Origin: Pseudolysinimonas_A sp039912695
Lineage (GTDB): Bacteria; Actinomycetota; Actinomycetes; Actinomycetales; Microbacteriaceae
Length of the DNA: 64,000 bases
Direction: 5' to 3'
Assembly: GCF_039912695.1 (NCBI RefSeq)
Contig: NZ_JBDSPJ010000004.1
Span: forward strand, 39,113 to 103,112
The first letter of the stretch is position 1, and every line of letters starts with the position of its first letter. Positions 1-8,277 of this stretch are shown here, one piece after another. The notes under the pieces were generated by a model, which saw only the letters and a program-made list of their open reading frames with translations, did not search any database and had not been told where the DNA came from. The position numbers and the translations under genes were made by a program.

Positions 1-268
1 CGAGACCTTCCCGCGTCTCACGGCCGGGTACGATCGAGTTCTGAATGGTGCCCTGCGGGCCCAGCTGGGCGTCGACCCCGTATCCGCGGACGCACGAGAT
101 GTAGGAGTTCGCCCAATCTGCGTACAGGGCGTCGTATTGCTCATAAGACGTCGAAGTCGGCGCGGGAGCCTCGTGAACGCCCGTGCAGCTCGTCAGCAGC
201 GTGGCGCCAATCAGGACCAGTGCCTGGAGCAGCCATTTGCGCCGACGAATCAGCCGCCGGGTGAGCAT
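1..268 (-). CDS. Putative lipoprotein, C-terminus cut by window edge
   Basis: Reading leftwards from an ATG at 268 the frame stays open to base 1, so only the first 89 residues are present. The N-terminus is basic (LTRRLIRRRKW), followed by a hydrophobic stretch and the lipobox LTSC near residue 27, so the protein is probably a lipid-anchored envelope protein. After the cysteine comes a Pro/Thr/Ser-rich spacer and then a segment containing YISCVRGYG. The start lies inside the end of the upstream small secreted-protein gene (19-bp overlap), which implies translational coupling. I do not recognise a family. A role connected with the upstream peptide, such as immunity or export, is only a guess from position. 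Confidence 0.6.
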   Translation of the reverse strand, partial: MLTRRLIRRRKWLLQALVLIGATLLTSCTGVHEAPAPTSTSYEQYDALYADWANSYISCVRGYGVDAQLGPQGTIQNSIVPGRETREGL

Positions 269-579
269 CCCGGGCTGGCAGTCGTGTAGTTACCGTTCGT
301 CACGTTGCGCCAGTTCCCTCCGCCCGAACCTGCGTTCTGCGTGTCGTAGATCCAGCGGTAGACACTTGAGGTGGGGTTCCATTGGGGACTCGTGCTCCAA
401 TCGCCCGGTGCCCACGAGTTGCCCGACCCGAGCTGATAGACCGACAGTTTGCCGAACTGGCCGCCGCAGGAGTACGAATGCACCCCGCTGTCAGTGGCAG
501 CTTGGGCCGCGCCCGCCAACCCCAACACCGCCGCGAACGTCAAACATACGGCGGCAGCTGCCACAGTCTTTTTTTTCAT
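250..579 (-). CDS. Small secreted two-cysteine protein
   Basis: The product is 109 residues from ATG 579, with a GGGGGA ribosome binding site a few bases upstream; a longer frame from 615 lacks such a site. It has a clear Sec signal peptide (MKKKTVAAAAVC... ending AQAA near residue 25). The mature part of about 83 residues is rich in Gly, Ser, Asn, Trp and Tyr and has two cysteines, one near its start (YSCGG) and one near its end (PGCSPGG), which could form a disulfide. Size and composition recall small exported actinobacterial peptides such as the lactococcin 972-type group, but I see no firm family match. It overlaps the following lipoprotein gene by 19 bp, so the two are probably made together. 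Confidence 0.7.
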   Translation of the reverse strand: MKKKTVAAAAVCLTFAAVLGLAGAAQAATDSGVHSYSCGGQFGKLSVYQLGSGNSWAPGDWSTSPQWNPTSSVYRWIYDTQNAGSGGGNWRNVTNGNYTTASPGCSPGG

Positions 580-723
580 CACATTCCCCCTGCGGAATAG
601 GTGAACGAAAATCAATGACTACTTTGACAGAAGCATGCCACAGCGCGTCGGGTCCAGCAACGCCCTCCGCACCCGATCCCATTGCTTGCACCCGACGCGG
701 ACGACGAGCGTAACGTTGCGCGG

Positions 724-1317
724 GTGACCGATTTGCCGTTCGAGCTCGACGTGGAGATCGTGGCGCTCCTCGCCTCGCCGGCGCATCGCTACGAGGGACG
801 CCCGTCCGACGGCCCGGCTCCTGAGACCGACGGCGACCAGCGCGACCACCTCGAGTTCGTCGGCGGACTCGGCATCGTGGGTGACCGGTACTTCAACCAG
901 CACGCCCACCGCGCGTCGAGCGTCAGCATCCAGGCGATCGAATCGCTGGAGAAAGTCTCGATCGAACTCGATGTGGCGATGCCGGGTCTCGCGCAGACGC
1001 GGCGCAACGTGCTGCTGCGCGGGGTCGACATCGACGCCCTCGCACAGGTCGAGTTCAGCCTCGACAGCGGGGATGGCGCGGTGCTGTTCACCGACGCCCG
1101 CCCGTGCAATCCGTGTGCGTGGATGAATGTCACCGTCGGCGAGGGAGCCCATCGCGCGTTCCGCCGCCGCGGCGGGCTGCGCACCGGGCCGGTCAACGAC
1201 GGCATCCTCCGTGTCGGCCCCGCCATCCTGCGCGCTGCTGTGCCGATCGCAACACTCGGCTATTTGCCCAACTTGGGGCTCTCAGCCCGCCCCGAGACCC
1301 CCAAGTCGGGCAAATAG
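724..1317 (+). CDS. MOSC domain-containing protein
   Basis: The product is 197 residues from GTG 724; an in-frame TTG at 682 is possible but gives a poorly conserved leader. MOSC domains are beta-strand folds found in molybdenum cofactor sulfurases and related proteins (YiiM and YuaD types) and carry a conserved cysteine for sulfur or persulfide chemistry. Here the domain fills most of the protein: EIVALLASPAHRYEGRP near the start, then GGLGIVGDRYF, ARRN-like QTRRNVLLRGVD, and the cysteine motif ARPCNPCAWM. The last 15 or so residues and the stop codon are encoded inside a long inverted repeat, so the extreme C-terminus looks like a run-off extension rather than conserved protein. Exact substrate unknown. 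Confidence 0.8.
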   Translation: MTDLPFELDVEIVALLASPAHRYEGRPSDGPAPETDGDQRDHLEFVGGLGIVGDRYFNQHAHRASSVSIQAIESLEKVSIELDVAMPGLAQTRRNVLLRGVDIDALAQVEFSLDSGDGAVLFTDARPCNPCAWMNVTVGEGAHRAFRRRGGLRTGPVNDGILRVGPAILRAAVPIATLGYLPNLGLSARPETPKSGK

Positions 1318-1319
1318 CC
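1258..1319. terminator. Long hairpin between convergent MOSC gene and ispE
   Basis: Arms 1258-1278 and 1299-1319 are 21 nt each and complementary with a single A/C mismatch, separated by a 20-nt loop. The gene to the left and ispE to the right converge here, so this is a likely bidirectional terminator. There is no strong T-run, as is common in high-GC actinobacteria. The hairpin contains the MOSC stop codon (1315-1317). Confidence 0.75.
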
Positions 1320-1324
1320 CGGAG

Positions 1325-2260
1325 TCAGTCGGGGATGAGGCGGGCCCCGTGCACAGGACCGGTCGCCCGCACGACGTTGAATCGCGCCGCCGAGAGGGCG
1401 ACCTGTAATTCGAGCGCTGTGTCGAGGTCGGCTGCGAGGAACGCCACCGTCGGCCCCGACCCCGAGATGATCCCCGCAAGGGCACCGTTGCGTTCCCCGG
1501 TTTCGATCACGTTGGCGAGCGACGGCTCAAGGTGCAGTGCCGGCGCCTGAAGGTCGTTGTGCATGGCCGCGGCGAGCATCCTGGGGTCTCCCGCGCGCAA
1601 GGCTTGCAGCACATCGGCATCCACGCTGGGTGCCGGGTTAGCCGGAGACATCTCGCTCGCGTGCCGCTCCCGGTGCCGGTCGAGTTCGCCGTAGACGGTC
1701 TGGGTGGAGAGACCGAAATCGGCGAGCGCGAGTACCCACTGGAACGTTCCCTGGGCGAGCGCGGGCGAGAGTTCATCCCCTCGGCCGGTTCCGATTGCGG
1801 TGCCACCGGTGAAGGCGAACGGCACGTCGGCCCCGAGTTGCCGGGCGAGGTCGAGCATTTCGTCGCGGGGCAGGTCGGTGCCCCACAGCGCGTCGCAGGC
1901 GAGCAGGGTCGCCGCGGCATCCGCCGATCCGCCGCCCATCCCGCCGGTGACCGGTACGTGTTTGTCGATCTCGATCTGCACGCCTCCGGCGTATCCCGTG
2001 TGGAAGGCCAGAAGTCGAGCCGCCTTGATGGCGATGTTGGTGTCGTCGAGCGGCACCCGGCCGAGTTCGACCGACCCCGACACCGAGATCGTGAAGTCGT
2101 CGGATTCGCTGACCCGCACGTCTTCGTAGAGCGCGACAGCTTGGTAGGCGATCGCGACGTCGTGGTACCCGTCGTCTTGCAGAGCGCCAACAGACAGGAA
2201 GACGTTGATTTTGCCCGGAGCCCGCACGCGAACGGTGCGCGGCTCCTCCCGGCGGATCAT
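1325..2260 (-). CDS. ispE: 4-diphosphocytidyl-2-C-methyl-D-erythritol kinase
   Basis: This GHMP-family kinase phosphorylates the 2-hydroxyl of CDP-methylerythritol in the MEP isoprenoid pathway. The 311-residue product has normal length. Visible motifs are the N-terminal substrate/catalytic Lys in RAPGKIN (K17), the glycine-rich ATP loop PVTGGMGGGSADA (about 103-115), the catalytic Asp in GADVPF (D145), and the C-terminal GHMP motif GIISGSGPTVAF. The ATG at 2260 is preceded by a GGAGGA ribosome binding site, 9 nt after the rsmA stop, so it ends the metG-tatD-rsmA-ispE operon. A TAGGGT hexamer sits 6 nt ahead of the ATG, so an internal promoter is possible. Confidence 0.95.
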   Translation of the reverse strand: MIRREEPRTVRVRAPGKINVFLSVGALQDDGYHDVAIAYQAVALYEDVRVSESDDFTISVSGSVELGRVPLDDTNIAIKAARLLAFHTGYAGGVQIEIDKHVPVTGGMGGGSADAAATLLACDALWGTDLPRDEMLDLARQLGADVPFAFTGGTAIGTGRGDELSPALAQGTFQWVLALADFGLSTQTVYGELDRHRERHASEMSPANPAPSVDADVLQALRAGDPRMLAAAMHNDLQAPALHLEPSLANVIETGERNGALAGIISGSGPTVAFLAADLDTALELQVALSAARFNVVRATGPVHGARLIPD

Positions 2261-2269
2261 TCCTCCACC

Positions 2270-3091
2270 CTAGCTACGGGCGATGGCCAGAAAATCCGCG
2301 ACCCCGAGCTGCTCGCCGCGCAGGGTCGGGTCGACTCCGGCGGCCTCGAGGCGGGTAGTCGCAGCGGCAGAACCGCCGAACTGGTCGGCGAGCGCCTGGC
2401 GCAGCATTTTGCGGCGCTGTCCGAAGGCTCCGTCGATGATCGCGAAGGTGCGGATGCGTTCCGCTTCGGTTCCGGGCAGCTCACCGCGTTCGAACGAGAT
2501 CAGGATCGAGTCGACGTTCGGCACCGGCCAGAAGACCTGTCGGCTCACCGAACCGGCCGACGACCACTTTCCGTACCAGGCGGCCTTCGCGCTCGGAGAG
2601 CCGTAGACCTTCGACCCCGGTGCGGCGGCAAGCCGTTGGCCTACCTCGGCTTGCACCATGACCAGGGCGGTCTCGAGCGACGGCACGGTCGACAGCAAGT
2701 GCAGCAACACCGGAACGGAGATGTTGTACGGCAGGTTCGCGACCAGGCGGCGGGGCGCGCCCGGCACCTCGACCCGGAGGGCGTCGGCGGTCAGAACGGT
2801 CAGGTCGGATGCCGGGGCCAGCTCGGCAACGGTGCGCGGCAGCAGGGCGGCGAGTCGGGCGTCGATCTCAATCGCGGTGACGCGGGCTCCGGCTTCGAGC
2901 AGGCCGAGGGTGAGCGAGCCGAGACCCGGACCGACCTCGAGTACCTCATCCCCCGGCTCGATGCGCGCGGCCTTCACGATCTTGCGAACCGTATTGCCGT
3001 CGACGACGAAGTTCTGACCCAGTCGCTTCGTCGGTTGCAGGTCGAGGGCCGCGGCAAGGTCACGGATCTCCGCCGCGCCCAGGAGCGCCAC
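2270..3091 (-). CDS. rsmA: 16S rRNA dimethyladenosine transferase (A1518/A1519)
   Basis: RsmA (KsgA) uses S-adenosylmethionine to dimethylate two adjacent adenosines in the 3'-terminal helix of 16S rRNA during 30S maturation. The 273-residue product shows the family features: LGQNFV at the N-terminus, the SAM loop LEVGPGLGSLT (about 51-61), the acidic AIEID, and the catalytic NLPYN motif (119-123). I chose GTG 3091 because it overlaps the tatD stop by one base (TAGTG) and gives the normal N-terminus. The open frame extends further upstream but only as out-of-frame tatD sequence. In mycobacteria rpfB usually lies between tatD and rsmA; here nothing does. Confidence 0.95.
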   Translation of the reverse strand: MALLGAAEIRDLAAALDLQPTKRLGQNFVVDGNTVRKIVKAARIEPGDEVLEVGPGLGSLTLGLLEAGARVTAIEIDARLAALLPRTVAELAPASDLTVLTADALRVEVPGAPRRLVANLPYNISVPVLLHLLSTVPSLETALVMVQAEVGQRLAAAPGSKVYGSPSAKAAWYGKWSSAGSVSRQVFWPVPNVDSILISFERGELPGTEAERIRTFAIIDGAFGQRRKMLRQALADQFGGSAAATTRLEAAGVDPTLRGEQLGVADFLAIARS

Positions 3092-4002
3092 TAGCGCGCG
3101 TCCGACGGGGTGTCGACCGGGTGGGCATCCCAGTGCCCGTAGACCAACTCGGTGTTCGACGAAATCTGGGCGGCCAGCATCGAGGCGTCGGTGCCGAGAT
3201 GGTCGGCCATGAATCGCAGGGTGTGCGGCAGGAGGTAGGAGGAGTTGGGCCGCCCGCGCCACGGCGCCGGGGTGAGGAAGGGGGCATCCGTTTCGATCAA
3301 AATGCGCGACCGCGGGATGGCTTCGAGAGCCTCCCGGAGGTTCGGCGCGTTCTTGAAGGTGACAACTCCGGCAAACGACAGGTACCAGCCGGCGTCGGCG
3401 ACCAGTCGCGCGAACTCGGCATCGCCCGAGAAGCAGTGGAACACCGTACGTTCCGGAGCCCCGACCCGGTTCAGCACCTCGACGATCTCGCGGTGCGCGT
3501 CGCGGTCGTGAATCTGCAGGGCCAGGTCGTGCTCCTTGGCGATCGCGATGTGCGCCTCGAACGAGCGCACCTGGGCATCGCGCCCGTCTTCGCCGGTGTG
3601 AAAGAAGTCGAGCCCGGTCTCGCCGATCGCGCGCACCCGAGGCCTCGCGGCGAGTTCGGCGATGCCGGCGATGTGCTCGTCAAGCTCACCCGAGCGGTCG
3701 AGTTCGGGCGCATGATCAGGATGGATGGCGACCGCCGCCAGCACGCGCGGCTCGTGCGCCGCGATCTCGGCACTCCAACGCGAGGTCTCGAGGTCGGTAC
3801 CGACCTGCACAACGCCGCGCACCCCGACGGTCGATGCTCGGTCGAGCTGTTCGTGCCAATCCAGCGGGTTGTCACCGTCGGCGAACTCGAGGTGCGTGTG
3901 GTTGTCGTAGACCCCGACCGTCAGCGCTTCGGGCAGCGGCGGGTAGTCGGCGACTTTGTCGTCGGGTCCGCGCGACCGGGATCGCAGAAACGGCTCGGTC
4001 AC
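3091..4002 (-). CDS. tatD: TatD family metal-dependent hydrolase
   Basis: TatD proteins are TIM-barrel metallohydrolases with DNase activity; the cellular role in actinobacteria is unsettled. The 303-residue product carries the metal ligands in order: HTH (H35, H37), the Glu of GETGLDFFH, the His residues in LQIHDRDAH and VFHCFSGD, and the Asp of IETDAPFLTP. The first 25 or so residues, before the barrel begins, form a short charged extension. Its ATG overlaps the metG stop by 4 bp (ATGA) and its stop overlaps the rsmA GTG by one base, so the three genes are translationally coupled. Confidence 0.92.
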   Translation of the reverse strand: MTEPFLRSRSRGPDDKVADYPPLPEALTVGVYDNHTHLEFADGDNPLDWHEQLDRASTVGVRGVVQVGTDLETSRWSAEIAAHEPRVLAAVAIHPDHAPELDRSGELDEHIAGIAELAARPRVRAIGETGLDFFHTGEDGRDAQVRSFEAHIAIAKEHDLALQIHDRDAHREIVEVLNRVGAPERTVFHCFSGDAEFARLVADAGWYLSFAGVVTFKNAPNLREALEAIPRSRILIETDAPFLTPAPWRGRPNSSYLLPHTLRFMADHLGTDASMLAAQISSNTELVYGHWDAHPVDTPSDAR

Positions 4003-5573
4003 GCGCTGTTCGGCTCCAGCTCGATGCGCGGAAACAGCGGCTCAAGCGTCGAGACGGTCCCACCGCCCGGACGATCCCAGGCGCGGTCGACCCGCACGTC
4101 GGTTACAGCGCCACCCTCACCGAGGGCCGCCCACAGGGTCGCCGTCGCCTTCGGCATCACCGGCGAAAACAGCACCGCCAACGTGCCGATCCCGTGCACG
4201 AGAGTCGCGAGCACGGTGTCGAGGCGGGATGCCTGTGCGGAATCTTTCGCGAGCACCCATGGCTGGTTCACGGTGACATAGAGGTTGAGAGCATCCACCA
4301 GCGTCGCGATCGAAGAAATCGCGTCATGGATGGCGAGCTTCCCGATCGAGGCGTGGGCGGCATCCGTCACCGTCTTCTCCAACTCGGTGATCGCCGGATC
4401 GAGCGGCGCGTCCGGTACCCGACCATCCCGATATTTCTGGACCATCGCGATCACGCGAGAACCCAAATTGCCGAAGCCGTTCGCCAACTCCGCCTGGTAC
4501 CGAGCGCTCAGATCTTCCCAAGAAAAAGATCCGTCTTGCCCGAAGGTGATCGCCGACAGGAAGTAGTAGCGAAACGCGTCGGATCCGAAGACATCGGTGA
4601 TCTGCTCGGGCGCGATGCCGGTCAGCTTCGACTTCGACATCTTCTCGCCGCCGACCAGCAGCCAGCCGTGTCCAAAGACGCGGGCCGGCACAGGAAGTCC
4701 TGCAGCCATCAGCATCGCCGGCCAGATGACGGCGTGGAAGCGCGCGATGTCTTTGCCGACGATGTGCACGGCGGGCCAACGCCGCCGGAAGGCGTCGTTG
4801 TCCGAGCCCCAGCCGATCGCGGTCACGTAGTTAAGCAGCGCATCGAACCAGACGTAGACGACATGCGACGGATCCCACGGCACCTTGATGCCCCAGTCGA
4901 AACTCGACCGCGAGATCGACAGGTCTTCAAGTCCCTGCTTCACGAACTGGATGATCTCGTTGCGCACGCTCTCGGGCTGCACGAAGTCGGGCTGCTCCTC
5001 GTAGAGGTTGAGCAGCGCCTGCCCGAAGTCACTCATGCGGAAGAAGTAGTTCTTCTCGGCGAGGATCTCGACCGGACGAGAATGGATCTTGCAGACGTAC
5101 TGCCCGGCGAACTCGCCGTCGGTCGGAATCTCGAGATCGTCGAGCTGCTTGTACTCCTCGCAGCCGACGCAGTAGTACCCCTCGTAGACGCCCTCGTAAA
5201 TGTGGCCGTCGTCGTAGAGCTGCTGCAGGAACTTCGCGACCGCAACCTCGTGCCGCTCATCGGTGGTGCGGATGAAGTCGTCGTTGGCGATGTCGACCGT
5301 CTTCAGCAACGGCTTCCACGCCTCTTCGACGAGTTTGTCCGCCCACTCCTTGGGGCCGACCCCGTTCGCGGCGGCGGTGCGCTCAATCTTCTGACCGTGT
5401 TCGTCGGTGCCCGTCAACAGCCAGGTGTCCTCACCGGACTGCCGGTGCCAACGCGCGAGAGTATCCACCGCGACCTCCGTGTACGCGTGCCCGATATGCG
5501 GGACGTCGTTGACATAGAAAATCGGGGTGGTTATGTAGAAGCTCTTGTTGGTGCTCTCGGCCTGGTCAGACAT
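3999..5573 (-). CDS. metG: Methionyl-tRNA synthetase
   Basis: This class I aminoacyl-tRNA synthetase charges tRNA-Met. The 524-residue protein is the short actinobacterial form without the C-terminal tRNA-binding dimerisation domain. It has the HIGH signature (26-29) after FYITTPIFYVNDVP, and KMSKS at about 311-315. The metal knuckle reads CVGC ... CKIH, a Cys3-His set like that of the Thermus enzyme. ATG 5573 starts the metG-tatD-rsmA-ispE operon, and rsmI lies 31 bp upstream on the same strand. Essential housekeeping gene; nothing unusual in it. Confidence 0.96.
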   Translation of the reverse strand: MSDQAESTNKSFYITTPIFYVNDVPHIGHAYTEVAVDTLARWHRQSGEDTWLLTGTDEHGQKIERTAAANGVGPKEWADKLVEEAWKPLLKTVDIANDDFIRTTDERHEVAVAKFLQQLYDDGHIYEGVYEGYYCVGCEEYKQLDDLEIPTDGEFAGQYVCKIHSRPVEILAEKNYFFRMSDFGQALLNLYEEQPDFVQPESVRNEIIQFVKQGLEDLSISRSSFDWGIKVPWDPSHVVYVWFDALLNYVTAIGWGSDNDAFRRRWPAVHIVGKDIARFHAVIWPAMLMAAGLPVPARVFGHGWLLVGGEKMSKSKLTGIAPEQITDVFGSDAFRYYFLSAITFGQDGSFSWEDLSARYQAELANGFGNLGSRVIAMVQKYRDGRVPDAPLDPAITELEKTVTDAAHASIGKLAIHDAISSIATLVDALNLYVTVNQPWVLAKDSAQASRLDTVLATLVHGIGTLAVLFSPVMPKATATLWAALGEGGAVTDVRVDRAWDRPGGGTVSTLEPLFPRIELEPNSA

Positions 5574-5604
5574 CGTGATCGAGCCTAGCTTTCGGAATCC
5601 TGTG

Positions 5605-6450
5605 TTACTCGGCAGCGCTCTTCGTCTTCAGCGCGCTTTTCGCTTTCAGAGCTGCTTCGTACAGATCGTTGGTCGAGAGCCCCGTTGCGTTGGCGACATC
5701 CCCAGCTGCTTCCTTGAGGCGGATGCCACCTGCAGCTAGAGAGAGAACGGTCGCGACGGCGGCGGGGAGATCTACGGTCGCGTCGCTTTCGGGTGCTCCG
5801 TCGACGACGATGACGATTTCACCCTTGGTTCCCTCTTTGTACCTCTCGGCGAGCTCTTCGAGGGTTCCTCGGGCGACCTCTTCGTAGAGTTTCGTGAGTT
5901 CTCGACAGACCGCCGCCTGACGGGTGGGCCCGAAGGCCGTTGCGAGGTCTTTCAGGGAATCGGCGAGCCGGTGCGGGGATTCAAAGAAGACCAGGGTGCG
6001 TGCCTCGGTGGCGAGCGGGCGAAGGGCGGCGATCCGCGCCTTGCGGGGCAGGAATCCCTCGAAGGCGAAACGGTCGGTCGGCAGGCCGCTGAGCGCGAGA
6101 GCGGTCAGCACGGCGCTCGGACCGGGGAGGGCTGTCACCGTCACCCCGGCGGCGATCGCGGCGAGCACCAGCGCGTAGCCGGGGTCGCTGACGGTGGGCA
6201 TGCCGGCATCCGACAGCACCAGAATGTCGTCGGTGCGGGCCAGTTCGACCAGTTCGGCGGCCTTCTGGCGCTCGTTATGCTCGTGCAGCGCGACCAGCCG
6301 CGGCCGGTTCTCGATGCCAAGACCCCGCAACAAGTGAACGGTCACCCGGGTATCTTCGGCGGCGATCATCGACACCCGCTCGAGCGTTTCGACGAGGCGC
6401 CGGGACGCATCGCCGAGGTTGCCGATCGGCGTCGCCCCCAGGATGATCAC
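5605..6450 (-). CDS. rsmI: 16S rRNA (cytidine-1402-2'-O) methyltransferase
   Basis: RsmI is a tetrapyrrole-methylase-fold enzyme that 2'-O-methylates C1402 in the ribosomal decoding centre. The 281-residue product shows the family landmarks: LGATPIGNLGD at the N-terminus, AAEDTR, LVALHEHNE, LSDAGMPTVSDPG, ALPGPSAVLTAL, FEGFLPRK and FFESPHR. The C-terminal part (from about residue 225) is a small helical region ending in a Lys/Ala repeat, KAKSALKTKSAAE. The ATG at 6450 has GGGGGAG upstream. It is divergent from pmt, as rsmI and pmt are neighbours in mycobacteria. Confidence 0.94.
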   Translation of the reverse strand: MIILGATPIGNLGDASRRLVETLERVSMIAAEDTRVTVHLLRGLGIENRPRLVALHEHNERQKAAELVELARTDDILVLSDAGMPTVSDPGYALVLAAIAAGVTVTALPGPSAVLTALALSGLPTDRFAFEGFLPRKARIAALRPLATEARTLVFFESPHRLADSLKDLATAFGPTRQAAVCRELTKLYEEVARGTLEELAERYKEGTKGEIVIVVDGAPESDATVDLPAAVATVLSLAAGGIRLKEAAGDVANATGLSTNDLYEAALKAKSALKTKSAAE

Positions 6451-6467
6451 TCCCCCATTGTCGCGGT

Positions 6468-6582
6468 TGCCTTTCCGTTTTCAGGAACCTGAGTTGCTCG
6501 TGTGACAGAAGTACAGCGGAAGGGTCGGGAATTGACTCCAGACCGGACTCCTGCACCAGGAATTCCTGAAAACGGAAAGGCA
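6468..6582. repeat. Perfect 20-bp inverted repeat between rsmI and pmt
   Basis: Arm 6468-6487 and arm 6563-6582 are exact reverse complements over 20 nt (core CCTTTCCGTTTTCAGG), separated by 75 nt. The whole element fits between the two divergent start codons. The outer end of each arm reads GGAAAGGCA toward its gene, so the right arm supplies the likely ribosome binding site of pmt. It could be a symmetrical bidirectional promoter/operator or the remnant of a small transposable element. Confidence 0.85.
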
Positions 6583-6589
6583 CCAGAAT

Positions 6590-8188
6590 ATGGGTATGAC
6601 CGTCGCCGGCTCCACCGCCGAGGCCGACTCCGCCACCCGGTACGAACTCCCGGGATCGCGACTCGATGACTGGTGGCAAGGGATGCTCGCCCGTCCGGGT
6701 GTGCGCACCGCGTGGATCTGGGGTGGTCCGGCACTCGTCCTCGGAGTGGCGGCGGCGACCCGACTGATCAACCTCGGGCATCCCGACAGCCTGGTCTTCG
6801 ACGAGACGTACTACGTGAAGGACGCCTACTCGCTCTCGCAGCTCGGCTACGAAGGCAGTTGGCCGAAGGATGCCAACGCCGCGTTCAACTCGGGGATCGT
6901 CAGCAACTATCTGCCGAGCGCCTCATTCGTCGTGCATCCGCCGGTGGGCAAGTGGATCATCGCGGCGGGCATGGCTGTGTTCGGCGCGAACAACGCGTTC
7001 GGGTGGCGCATCAGCGTCGCGATCGTCGGCATCCTGTTGGTTGCCCTCACGATGGCGATCGCGCACGGCCTGTTCAAGCGACCGCTCCTGACCGTCATCG
7101 CGGGCGGGCTGCTCGCCATCGACGGCAACGCGATCGTGATGAGTCGGGTGTCGCTTCTCGACAACATGTTGGCGTTCTTCGCCCTGCTCGGTTTCGGCGC
7201 GATCCTGCTCGACCGGGAGTTCGCGAAACGCCGGCTCAACCGGTGGGTCGTTCGGCACGGCACCTCGGGATGGGGTCCGGCACTGTTCTGGCGGCCCTGG
7301 TTACTCGCCGCCGCCGTGGCCTTCGGGCTGGCTTCAGGCGTCAAGTGGAGCGGCTTCTATTTTCTCGCGATCCTCGGCATCTACGTGGTCGTCGGCGAAC
7401 TGATCCTGCGCAAACAGGCCGGCATCGAGTTTTGGGCGACCGGCGCCTTGCTCAAGCAAGCGCCGGCGACGTTCCTGCTCCTCGTGCCTCTCGCCGCGGT
7501 GACCTACCTGCTGTCGTGGTGGAGCTGGTTTGCGGGCGACGGCGGCTACCACCGGCACTGGATCGAGAACGAGGGCGGCACCGCCTGGACCGGGCTGCTG
7601 TCGTGGGTGCCCTACGACTTCCAGAATTGGTGGCACTTCGAGGCCAACGTCTACAACTACAACATCAACGAGCACTCTTTCCACGCCTACCAGTCGAACC
7701 CGCTCACCTGGCTGTTTCTGGTGCGACCGACCAGCATGTACTGGTCAACGTCGGGCGGCAGCGTGCAGACCATCCTCGACCTCGCCAACCCGATCATCTG
7801 GTGGGCTTCGACGGCGGCCGCGTTCTTCCTGGTGGTGCGCGTGGTGCGCGGTCTGATGGCGCGCCGCAAAGTCTGGGTGGAGGCCGCCATCCTGAGCGGG
7901 CTGGCCGCCGGGTACCTCCCCTGGCTGCTCTATCTGAACCGCACAATCTTTACCTTTTACACGATCGCGTTTGAGCCCTACCTGATCCTGGCGCTCACCG
8001 CGGCAATCGGATTTCTGCTGGGCACCGCGGCGGATCCTGAATCCCGGCGCACGGTCAGCATCCGGGTGGTCGGGATCTTCCTGGCGGTGTGCGTGGTCGT
8101 GAGCGTCTTCTTTCTGCCGATCTGGACCGCGATGCCGATTCCCGACCTCTTTTTCCGGCTGCATCTCTGGCTGCCGACCTGGCTTTAG
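6590..8188 (+). CDS. pmt: Dolichyl/polyprenyl-phosphate-mannose-protein mannosyltransferase
   Basis: Pmt (GT39) is a multipass membrane enzyme that O-mannosylates Ser/Thr of proteins as they are exported by Sec, using polyprenyl-phosphomannose. The 532-residue product has the catalytic acidic pair in LVFDETYYVKDAY (D71, E72), followed by many membrane segments, a long extracytoplasmic region (HRHWIENEGGTAWT...) and a C-terminal membrane bundle. ATG 6590 and ATG 6596 are both possible starts; GGAAAGG lies 9 nt before the first. The next gene encodes a large exported protein with a Pro/Thr-rich linker, a plausible substrate, though that link is inference. Confidence 0.92.
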   Translation: MGMTVAGSTAEADSATRYELPGSRLDDWWQGMLARPGVRTAWIWGGPALVLGVAAATRLINLGHPDSLVFDETYYVKDAYSLSQLGYEGSWPKDANAAFNSGIVSNYLPSASFVVHPPVGKWIIAAGMAVFGANNAFGWRISVAIVGILLVALTMAIAHGLFKRPLLTVIAGGLLAIDGNAIVMSRVSLLDNMLAFFALLGFGAILLDREFAKRRLNRWVVRHGTSGWGPALFWRPWLLAAAVAFGLASGVKWSGFYFLAILGIYVVVGELILRKQAGIEFWATGALLKQAPATFLLLVPLAAVTYLLSWWSWFAGDGGYHRHWIENEGGTAWTGLLSWVPYDFQNWWHFEANVYNYNINEHSFHAYQSNPLTWLFLVRPTSMYWSTSGGSVQTILDLANPIIWWASTAAAFFLVVRVVRGLMARRKVWVEAAILSGLAAGYLPWLLYLNRTIFTFYTIAFEPYLILALTAAIGFLLGTAADPESRRTVSIRVVGIFLAVCVVVSVFFLPIWTAMPIPDLFFRLHLWLPTWL

Positions 8189-8277
8189 CCGTCACAACAT
8201 GTAATTCAGCCGTAACACGCGACTAGTAGCATGTGTGCACCAGTGGGGGCCGGTTTGACTCGAAGAGGCCCATTCCC

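Noticed and set aside
183..713. Plus-strand open frame over the secreted-peptide region
   Set aside because: Opposite strand carries a signal-peptide gene and a lipoprotein gene with proper starts; this frame is Ser/Arg/Pro-rich without motif.
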